From: Chloroflexota bacterium | GTDB lineage: Bacteria; Chloroflexota; Limnocylindria; P2-11E | Reading direction: 5' to 3' | Length of the DNA: 6,538 bases | NCBI GenBank assembly: GCA_025350745.1 | Contig: JANXXG010000395.1 | Location: forward strand, 1-6,538 | In this document: in pieces, positions 1 through 6,538 of the stretch | Layout of the letters: the number at the start of each line of letters is the position of its first letter | How positions within the stretch are numbered: position 1 is the first letter of the stretch | Notes under the pieces: model-generated | What the model saw: the letters and a program-made list of their open reading frames with translations, nothing else | What the model was told of the DNA's origin: nothing | The model's database searches: none | Position numbers and translations under genes: made by a program

Positions 1-413
1 ACCACACCCTCCTGGATCCTCGCGCCGCCGCTGTCGTTGAGCCCGATGATCGGCGCGCCGTTGCGCAGCGCCTGATCCATGACCTTCACGATCTTCGCCG
101 CGTGCGCCTCGGCGAGCGAGCCTCCGAAGACGGTGAAGTCCTGCGAGAAGATGTAGACGAGCCGGCCGTCGATCCGCCCGAATCCGGTCACGACGCCGTC
201 GCCGAGCACCTGGTCGGCCGCCGGCGCGAGCTCGCCCCCGCGCGCCGCGACGAACGCGTCAAGCTCGGTGAAGCTCCCTTCGTCCAGGACGAGGTCGACC
301 CGCTCCCGCGCGGTGAGCTTGCCTTTCGCGTGCTGCTGCGCGATGCGGTCGTCACCGCCGCCGCGTGCCGCCTGAACGCGGAGTGCTTCAAGCCGGTCGA
401 TCGGTGTCGTCAT
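1..413 (-). CDS. Acyl-CoA carboxylase carboxyltransferase (beta) subunit, propionyl-CoA carboxylase type; C-terminus cut by window edge
   Basis: Only the first 137 residues are present; the family is usually a little over 500 residues, and the rest lies beyond position 1. This subunit transfers the carboxyl group from carboxybiotin to an acyl-CoA in the cytoplasm and works with a biotin-carboxylase/biotin-carrier subunit that is not in this window. Visible family marks are [20 protein letters not shown] (residues 26-45), [17 protein letters not shown] (92-108) and [14 protein letters not shown] (124-137). The [10 protein letters not shown] form is that of propionyl-CoA carboxylase and methylmalonyl-CoA decarboxylase alpha subunits. 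Methylcrotonyl-CoA carboxylase has a different sequence there, so I disfavour it. The ATG at 413 is followed directly by a typical N-terminus. It lies 25 nt after the hydrolase stop, with no clear Shine-Dalgarno sequence. Propionyl-CoA is the likely substrate, but an acetyl/propionyl enzyme or a decarboxylase subunit cannot be excluded from this fragment. Confidence 0.93.
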   Translation of the reverse strand, partial: MTTPIDRLEALRVQAARGGGDDRIAQQHAKGKLTARERVDLVLDEGSFTELDAFVAARGGELAPAADQVLGDGVVTGFGRIDGRLVYIFSQDFTVFGGSLAEAHAAKIVKVMDQALRNGAPIIGLNDSGGARIQEGV

Positions 414-438
414 CGCGGTCGAGGATAGGTGCCGGGCA

Positions 439-1176
439 TCAGCGATACGTCCCTGGCCGGGAGGCAGAGGCGTCGTGCGAGGGGAACGCGCGGTCGAGGT
501 CGTCCTTCACCAGCGACCGGATGAGCGCGAGCGACTCCTTCGCCGCGACCGGATCGTGACCCGGGGTCTCGCCGCGCTCCAGATTGGCGCGCGTGAACGC
601 CGCGTCGCCGCAGAGGACGACCCGCCCGGTCTCGGCGAGCTCGACGATGAGGGATTGGTGCCCGGGCGCATGGCCCGGTGTGGGTACGACATCGACGCCC
701 TGGGCCACCCGAGCACGCCCGGTCGTGGGCAGATAGGTGAGACCCGGATCGTCCCAATAGACCCCGGGGAAATTCGGCCGGCCCTTGGCGTACGCGAGCT
801 GCTCGGCCTGGACGATGAAGGTCGCTTTCGGGAACGCCCGATTGTTCCCGGCGTGGTCGAAATGCAGATGGCTGTTCACGACCACCGTGATGTCGTCCGG
901 CCGTACGCCGAGGGCGGCGAGGCGGGACACGATCGCGTCCTCCGCGGTCATCGTGATCCGCATCGCCGGGTTCGCGCCGAAGGTGGCCTCGGGTCGCTCG
1001 ACGTGGACCGGATGAAGACCGGTGTCAAAGAGGATCAGCCCTTCAGGGGTGCGCAACAGGGCGGACCACACCGGGCATTCGACGAAGACATCGCGCTCCG
1101 GTGCCTCGAGCCACGGCGCGAACGCCGATCGCGCGAGCTGCACCGCCCCGGTCCGGAAGACCGTGAGCTCGATCAT
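439..1176 (-). CDS. Metallo-beta-lactamase-fold hydrolase, N-acyl-homoserine lactonase (AiiA/AttM) type
   Basis: A 245-residue cytoplasmic protein with no signal peptide or membrane segment. All ligands of a two-zinc site are present and fall almost exactly where they do in Bacillus AiiA: H103, H105, D107 and H108 in [11 protein letters not shown]169 in [11 protein letters not shown]191 in GDAAF, and H234 in PSHD. The length also matches AiiA (about 250 residues). AiiA's active-site Tyr194 is replaced here by Phe194, in DAAFTRAN, so true AHL-lactonase activity is uncertain. Other members of this fold cleave thioesters (glyoxalase II) or other lactones. The ATG overlaps the MeaB stop codon in an ATGA, so the two are probably translationally coupled. 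In an acyl-CoA operon a lactone or thioester substrate derived from the pathway is a reasonable guess, but that is inference. Confidence 0.88.
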   Translation of the reverse strand: MIELTVFRTGAVQLARSAFAPWLEAPERDVFVECPVWSALLRTPEGLILFDTGLHPVHVERPEATFGANPAMRITMTAEDAIVSRLAALGVRPDDITVVVNSHLHFDHAGNNRAFPKATFIVQAEQLAYAKGRPNFPGVYWDDPGLTYLPTTGRARVAQGVDVVPTPGHAPGHQSLIVELAETGRVVLCGDAAFTRANLERGETPGHDPVAAKESLALIRSLVKDDLDRAFPSHDASASRPGTYR

Positions 1177-2117
1177 CGGTCCGCGAGCAGCTCGTCGACA
1201 GCGCGATAGGGATCGAGCTCGCGGCGGGCCACCCGCGCCACGGCCTCGCTGACGCGGTCCTGACCGATGCGCTCCTCAAGGCGCTTCACCAGCGCTTCGC
1301 GGAGGAGCGCCTCGACCTCCTGGCGCGCCGCGCCGGCGCGGCGCGCATCACGGTCGCCGCTGGCGGTGGACCATTCCACATGCGCGTCGATTGCCTTGGC
1401 GAGCGCGTCGATGCCGGTGTTGTCCTGCGCGCTCGTGCGGACGATCGGTGGCTTCCAGGGGGTCCGGCCCTTCCCGAGGCTCAACATCTGCATCAGGTCC
1501 CGCGCCGTCTCGTCCGCCCCCGGCTTGTCGGCCTTATTGACCACAAGCACATCCGCGATCTCGAGGACGCCGGCCTTGATCGCCTGGATGTCGTCGCCGA
1601 GGCCGGGGACCGTGACGAGGCACACGGTGTCCGCGACGCGAACGACCTCGACCTCCTCCTGACCGACCCCGACGGTCTCGACGATCACGAGACCGGTGCC
1701 GAGCGCATCAAGGACATTGACCACCCGCATCGTCGCCCGCGAGAGGCCGCCGGCATGACCACGGCTGGCCATGCTGCGAATGAACACGCCCTCGTCGAGA
1801 AAGCGGTCGCGCATCCGGATGCGATCACCAAGGATCGCGCCGCCGGTGAACGGGCTCGACGGGTCCACCGCGACGATCGCGATGCGGTCGTACGTCGAGC
1901 CGTAGTGCGCCGCCAGCCGCGACACGAGGGTGCTCTTGCCACCACCGGGCGGTCCGGTCACGCCGACGACGCGGGCCCGGCCGGTCTCGGGATAGAGGGA
2001 GCGGAGGATGTCGGCGCATCCCGGCTCGTCGTTCTCGACGATCGTGAGCAGCCGCGCGATGCTCCGCTTGTCCCCACCGCGAGCCTGCGCGAGGTGCGAC
2101 TCGGCGGACGCGATCAT
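1173..2117 (-). CDS. meaB: MeaB-type G-protein chaperone of B12-dependent acyl-CoA mutase
   Basis: A 314-residue SIMIBI-class GTPase (ArgK/MeaB family). These proteins gate adenosylcobalamin loading into acyl-CoA mutases, protect the working enzyme and allow ejection of damaged cofactor. Visible motifs are the Walker A loop GPPGGGKST (55-63), VDPSSPFTGGAILGDRIRM (84-102) with the magnesium and switch residues, ETVGVGQEEVE (147-157), PGLGDDIQAIKAGVLEIAD (171-189), the guanine-specificity motif NKAD (194-197) and SAQ (229-231). The helical N-terminus (residues 1-45) and the C-terminal helical arm are of normal family size. The ATG overlaps the acyl-CoA dehydrogenase stop, and its own TGA overlaps the hydrolase ATG, both as ATGA. 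Because both mutase subunits are encoded just upstream, this is almost certainly their dedicated chaperone. If the mutase is an isobutyryl-CoA mutase, the functional equivalent is MeaI, the G-domain of the fused enzyme IcmF. Confidence 0.96.
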   Translation of the reverse strand: MIASAESHLAQARGGDKRSIARLLTIVENDEPGCADILRSLYPETGRARVVGVTGPPGGGKSTLVSRLAAHYGSTYDRIAIVAVDPSSPFTGGAILGDRIRMRDRFLDEGVFIRSMASRGHAGGLSRATMRVVNVLDALGTGLVIVETVGVGQEEVEVVRVADTVCLVTVPGLGDDIQAIKAGVLEIADVLVVNKADKPGADETARDLMQMLSLGKGRTPWKPPIVRTSAQDNTGIDALAKAIDAHVEWSTASGDRDARRAGAARQEVEALLREALVKRLEERIGQDRVSEAVARVARRELDPYRAVDELLADR

Positions 2118-3247
2118 GACGCCAGGACGAGGTCTCTCGCGATGACGATCCGCTGGATCTCGCTGGTGCCCTCCCCGATCTCCATCAATCGCGCGTCGCG
2201 CACGATGCGCTCGACGGGATGGTCCCGCAGATAGCCGTAGCCACCGAGCACCTGGAGCGCCGCGTTCGCCGCGCGGCTCGCGGCCTCGGTCGCATAGAGC
2301 TTCCCCATCGACGCCTCACGCGTGAACGGCTTGCCGGCGTCGGCGAGACCCGCAGCACGATGGATGAGAAGGCGGCCGGCGTCGAGCTCGGTCCGGGCGG
2401 TCGCGAGCTTCCACTGGATCATCTGGAACTCGGACAACGCCTTGCCGAATTGCCGGCGCTCCTTCGCATAGGCGGTCGCCGTCTCGAGCGCTGCCCGGCC
2501 CAGCCCGATCGCCAGGGCCCCGATGCCGATCCTCCCGCGGTCGAGGACCTTGCGGACGTCGCCGAACGCCGCACCCAGCTCGCCGATGCGATCGGCGTCG
2601 CTGATCCGGCAGTCCTCCAACACGAGCGGCGCGGTGTCGGAGGCCCAGAGGCCCATCTTCTTCTCGCCCGGGCCCGCGCGGAATCCGGGTTGATCGGAGC
2701 GAACGCCGAACGCGGTGAGGCGCCGGTCGGCGGTGGCCGCGATCACCACGATGAGCTTCGCGATCGACCCGTTCGTGATGAACTGCTTCTGGCCGTTCAG
2801 CACCCAGCCGGCGCCGTCGCGCCTCGCCGTCGTCTTGGAGGACACCGCATCGGACCCGGCACCCGGCTCGGTCAGGGCCCAGGCGCCGAGGTGCTCGCCG
2901 CGGGCGAGCGGCGGAAGCCAGCGCTGCTTCTGCTCCGCCGACGCCGCCACGAGGAGGTGACCGATGCAGAGCGAGTTGTGCGCGGCCAGGGTGAGGGCGA
3001 TGGATCCGTCGCCTGCGCCAAGCTCCTCGGCCACGAGCGCCGTCGTCAGGGCGTCCAGCCCCGAGCCGCCCTGGTCCGTCGGGACCGTCAGGCCGGTGAG
3101 GCCCATCCCGGCGAGCTCCGGCAGGAGCGCTATCGGGAATTCCCCGGCCTCGCTCCAGCCGGACGCGCGCGGCCAGATCCGCTCGCGGACGAACGCGCGG
3201 ACCGCATCGCGGACCGCGAGCTGATCGTCCCGACAGCGGAGATCCAC
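2114..3247 (-). CDS. Acyl-CoA dehydrogenase, short-chain type, complete
   Basis: FAD-dependent alpha,beta-dehydrogenation of an acyl-CoA, passing electrons to ETF. I place the start at the GTG at 3247, which shares its first G with the TAG stop of the upstream gene (TAGTG). This gives 377 residues, the usual family length, beginning VDLRCRDDQLAVRDAV. The frame stays open further upstream to an ATG at 3358, but that extension lies inside the 129-aa gene and reads as a charged shadow. Family marks are ALTEPGAGSD (124-133) and WVLNGQKQFITNG (148-160) of the FAD and substrate pocket, ERRQFGKALSEFQMIQWKLA (263-282), LQVLGGYGYL (331-340), and GEGTSEIQR (358-366) with Glu359 at the catalytic-base position of short- and medium-chain enzymes. 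Isovaleryl-CoA dehydrogenase keeps its base elsewhere, so that substrate is less likely. Butyryl- or isobutyryl-CoA would fit the neighbours, but the sequence does not prove the substrate. Confidence 0.95.
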   Translation of the reverse strand: MDLRCRDDQLAVRDAVRAFVRERIWPRASGWSEAGEFPIALLPELAGMGLTGLTVPTDQGGSGLDALTTALVAEELGAGDGSIALTLAAHNSLCIGHLLVAASAEQKQRWLPPLARGEHLGAWALTEPGAGSDAVSSKTTARRDGAGWVLNGQKQFITNGSIAKLIVVIAATADRRLTAFGVRSDQPGFRAGPGEKKMGLWASDTAPLVLEDCRISDADRIGELGAAFGDVRKVLDRGRIGIGALAIGLGRAALETATAYAKERRQFGKALSEFQMIQWKLATARTELDAGRLLIHRAAGLADAGKPFTREASMGKLYATEAASRAANAALQVLGGYGYLRDHPVERIVRDARLMEIGEGTSEIQRIVIARDLVLAS

Positions 3248-3636
3248 TACCGGTCCGGGGGGGTCGGATAGACCGAGCGCACGCCCGCATCGACGGTCGG
3301 AAGGATCTTGTCGACGAGGCTCTGGTCCTTCTGCATGACTTCGAGATCGATCTTCCAAGCCGCAGCGCGCGCCGCGCCGACCTTCTGCCGGTCGTCGGCC
3401 GAGAGCTGCGAGAACGCGATGACCCGGGCGCGGGTGAGGCGCTCGCGCTCGCCATCATTGGCCACCCGGGTGAGCTCGCGAAGCTGCGGGGTGAGCGCGC
3501 CGACCCTCGCGATCTCACTGGGGATCGAGGCGATGAGCTCCATCCGCTTCTTCCAGAATGCGGTCGCCGTCGCTTCGTCAGCGCCGGTCAGGGCCGCGAG
3601 CCCCACGTCGATCGGTCGGTCGTCCTTCTTCGCCAT
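3247..3636 (-). CDS. Unrecognised 129-aa helical protein in the mutase operon
   Basis: I do not recognise this family. The protein is 129 residues, soluble-looking and strongly charged, with no signal peptide, no membrane segment, and no Cys or His, so a metal or thiol site is unlikely. It reads as mostly alpha-helical, with a short Pro-rich tail (YPTPPDR). Aromatic residues F27, W28 and W94 may form a small core. It starts at ATG 3636 behind the strongest ribosome binding site in the window. It sits 11 nt after the small mutase subunit and ends in a TAG that shares a base with the GTG of the acyl-CoA dehydrogenase. That placement, together with good coding texture between two certain genes, makes it a real gene. 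A role as an assembly or accessory factor of the mutase or the dehydrogenase is possible, but this rests on position alone. Confidence 0.82.
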   Translation of the reverse strand: MAKKDDRPIDVGLAALTGADEATATAFWKKRMELIASIPSEIARVGALTPQLRELTRVANDGERERLTRARVIAFSQLSADDRQKVGAARAAAWKIDLEVMQKDQSLVDKILPTVDAGVRSVYPTPPDR

Positions 3637-3640
3637 GTCG

Positions 3641-3649
3641 CTCTCCTTT
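3641..3649 (-). promoter_or_regulatory. Strong Shine-Dalgarno site of the 129-aa gene
   Basis: On the minus strand this reads AAAGGAGAG. The GGAG core lies six bases before the ATG at 3636, which is near-ideal spacing. It overlaps the TAA stop of the small mutase subunit, so ribosomes finishing that gene end on the site. No other start in this window has a comparable site: most overlap the previous stop and probably rely on reinitiation. Confidence 0.85.
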
Positions 3650-4061
3650 ACGCCGGTTGGCCGCGGCGCTTGGCCACGGCGATGCGCACGTACGCGATGA
3701 TCTCTTCGAGGGATGCTCCGGGCTGGAAGATCCGCTCGACCCCGTGCTTCTTGAGGCCCTCGATGTCGTCCTCCGGGATGATCCCGCCCCCGAACAGCAG
3801 CACGTCGTCCATGCCTTTCTCCTTCATGAGCTCGGCCACGCGGGGGAAGAGGTAGTTGTGCGCCCCGGAGAGGAGCGAGAGGCCGATCGCGTCGGCGTCC
3901 TCCTGCAGGGCGGTCTCGACGACGGCTTCCGGCGTCTGGTGGACGCCGGTGTAGATCACTTCCATGCCGGCGTCGCGCAGCGCACGCGCGACGACCTTCA
4001 CGCCACGGTCATGGCCATCGAGGCCCGCCTTCGCCATGACGACCCTGATCGGTCTTTTCAT
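3648..4061 (-). CDS. icmB: B12-binding small subunit of acyl-CoA mutase (isobutyryl-CoA mutase type)
   Basis: A 137-residue cobalamin-binding Rossmann-like domain, about the size of the stand-alone IcmB subunit of Streptomyces (136 residues). The base-off/His-on signature DxHxxG is LDGHDRG, with His17 as the lower ligand to cobalt. It is followed by the SxL motif at S62-L64 (GLSLLSG) and the GGG turn at 91-93 (LLFGGGIIP), which hold the nucleotide tail. The domain begins with the family's normal [15 protein letters not shown] strand, so nothing is missing. It pairs with the 566-residue catalytic subunit two genes upstream. The ATG overlaps the stop of the DinB-like gene in an ATGA. The small domain alone cannot tell an isobutyryl-CoA from a methylmalonyl-CoA mutase, so the name follows the active site of the large subunit. 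Confidence 0.9.
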   Translation of the reverse strand: MKRPIRVVMAKAGLDGHDRGVKVVARALRDAGMEVIYTGVHQTPEAVVETALQEDADAIGLSLLSGAHNYLFPRVAELMKEKGMDDVLLFGGGIIPEDDIEGLKKHGVERIFQPGASLEEIIAYVRIAVAKRRGQPA

Positions 4062-4545
4062 GCGAGACCCAGCTCCGCCGCGTGCTCCTCGTAATGGCCA
4101 AAAGTGTTGCCGGCGACGACCGCGAGCACCCGGCCGTCGTCCGCGTGGATCTGCGCATCCGAGAGCTGGACCAGCTCGCTCCGCAGGGATCGGAAGGTCG
4201 TGTCGAGCTCGTCGATCAGCGCCTCCGGGCCAACGAGCCGGTGGCTCGAGATGAGCCGGGCGTTGAACTCGTCGGCGTTCGCGAACGCGGGGATCCCCAC
4301 TGCGTCTTCGTCACCCGGACCAGGGAAGCTGCCGGTCGCGCGCAGCACCGCGAGGCGCCGCGCGGTGAGGTCGTGCCACCCGGCGATGTGCGCGAAGAGA
4401 TCGTGGAACGTCCAGCCGCCACCAGTCCGGCCGCTCATGCCGGCCCGGCCGACGTGACGCGCAGCGTCGCGAAAGCGGCGCCAGCCCGCGTCGACCTGAT
4501 CCAAGAGCTCTTGGGCTGTTCGGGCCGTCGCGGGTGCGGTGCTCA

Positions 4546-4546
<1 letters not shown>
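4058..4546 (-). CDS. DinB-like four-helix protein (ClbS/DfsB or mycothiol-dependent isomerase-like)
   Basis: I place the start at the GTG at 4546, which shares a G with the TAG of the mutase large subunit (TAGTG). This gives 162 residues starting [18 protein letters not shown]. The frame is open to an ATG at 4633, but that stretch lies inside the mutase gene. The fold signature is DinB-like: a first helix (about 10-32), then [17 protein letters not shown] (43-59) with His53, a long helix from about 106 to 129, and [14 protein letters not shown] (146-159) with His151 and His155. Those three histidines match the usual metal triad of the superfamily. Members include thiol-dependent (bacillithiol or mycothiol) transferases, maleylpyruvate isomerase N-terminal domains and ClbS/DfsB proteins. 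The substrate here is unknown. Its position between the two mutase subunits is unusual, and the ATGA overlap at its end suggests it is translated in step with them. Confidence 0.85.
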
Positions 4547-6242
<1,696 letters not shown>

Positions 6243-6246
<4 letters not shown>

Positions 6247-6538
6247 GCGGCTGACACCAGAGAGCGGGCGATCACCATGCGCTGCACCTCGCTCGTACCC
6301 TCGTAGATCGTGGTCGCGCGGGCATCGCGAACGTACCGCTCGATACCGTACTCGCGCATGTAGCCGTACCCGCCGAATACCTGCAGGCAGGCATACGCGG
6401 CGCGGTTGGCCGCCTCGCTCGCGTACAGCTTCGCTTGCGCGGCCTCGCGCGTGTACGGGACGCCGCGGTCCTTCGCCCAGGCCGCCCGGAGGACCAGCAG
6501 GCGCGCCGCCTCGATCTCGGTCCGGACCTCGGCGAGCG
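6243..6538 (-). CDS. Acyl-CoA dehydrogenase, C-terminal end only; start beyond the window
   Basis: The last 97 residues of a second acyl-CoA dehydrogenase, cut by the right window edge and not broken. The visible part is the C-terminal helical domain. It contains KLYASEAANRAAYACLQVFG, then GGYGYMREYGIERYVRDARA, and IYEGTSEVQRMVIARSLVSA before the TGA. The Glu in YEGTSE is at the catalytic-base position of short- and medium-chain enzymes. It is clearly a paralogue of the complete dehydrogenase at 3247-2114, but it differs enough (FGGYGYMREYG against LGGYGYLRDHP, IYEGT against IGEGT) that they need not share a substrate. Its stop overlaps the mutase large-subunit ATG (ATGA), which places it in the same operon. 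Butyryl-CoA, isobutyryl-CoA or 2-methylbutyryl-CoA are candidate substrates, and this fragment cannot distinguish them. Confidence 0.95.

Noticed and set aside
414..438. The 25-nt gap before the carboxylase as a possible promoter or terminator.
   Set aside because: It is too short, with no inverted repeat followed by T's and no promoter-like boxes that I can see.
475..1209. Long + strand open frame (244 codons) opposite the hydrolase.
   Set aside because: Antisense shadow; the opposite strand encodes a protein with all zinc ligands in place.
1380..2234. Long + strand open frame (284 codons) opposite meaB.
   Set aside because: Antisense shadow full of Arg, Asp and His, with no domain; the minus strand holds intact GTPase motifs.
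2219..3271. Long + strand open frame (350 codons) opposite the acyl-CoA dehydrogenase.
   Set aside because: Antisense shadow with Arg/Ala/Gly-rich composition; the minus-strand frame has clear dehydrogenase motifs throughout.
3248..3358. Upstream extension of the dehydrogenase to an ATG at 3358.
   Set aside because: It adds 37 charged residues with no family match and lies inside the 129-aa gene; the GTG at 3247 gives the normal family start and a TAGTG junction.
2316..3518. Minus-strand open frame of 400 codons overlapping both the 129-aa gene and the dehydrogenase.
   Set aside because: Extremely Arg/Gly/Pro-rich shadow in another frame; both overlapped genes have better coding texture and proper junctions.

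Overview
This is a GC-rich window (about two thirds G+C by eye) that is coding on the minus strand from end to end. It carries nine genes, seven complete and two cut by the window edges. They look like one operon for coenzyme-B12-dependent handling of short branched-chain acyl-CoA esters. The base composition, the use of GTG starts, the very tight packing and the split mutase fit a high-GC Chloroflexota or Actinomycetota-like bacterium. Nothing in the window settles the phylum.

In transcription order (right to left) the genes are: the C-terminal end of an acyl-CoA dehydrogenase (6538-6243); a 566-aa large subunit of an acyl-CoA mutase (6246-4546); a DinB-like four-helix protein (4546-4058); the small B12-binding mutase subunit (4061-3648); an unrecognised 129-aa protein (3636-3247); a complete acyl-CoA dehydrogenase (3247-2114); the mutase G-protein chaperone MeaB (2117-1173); a metallo-beta-lactamase-fold hydrolase of the AHL-lactonase type (1176-439); and the N-terminal quarter of a propionyl-CoA-carboxylase-type carboxyltransferase (413-1). 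Six of the eight junctions are stop/start overlaps, four ATGA and two TAGTG. The other two gaps are 11 and 25 nt. No stretch over 25 nt lacks a gene, so the window has no room for an internal promoter or terminator between genes.

The large mutase subunit would normally be auto-annotated as methylmalonyl-CoA mutase. At the two substrate-determining positions it carries Phe95 and Gln213, the pair found in isobutyryl-CoA mutase, instead of the Tyr/Arg pair of methylmalonyl-CoA mutase. I therefore read the operon as a split isobutyryl-CoA mutase (IcmA + IcmB) with its chaperone. It would interconvert isobutyryl-CoA and n-butyryl-CoA, with flanking dehydrogenases that could oxidise either ester, and a carboxylase that could take propionyl-CoA formed downstream. 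The substrate call is inference from residues and has not been tested.

The least explained parts are the 129-aa protein, which has the only strong ribosome binding site in the cluster; the DinB-like gene wedged between the two mutase subunits; and the lactonase-like hydrolase, which has Phe where AiiA has its active-site Tyr194.
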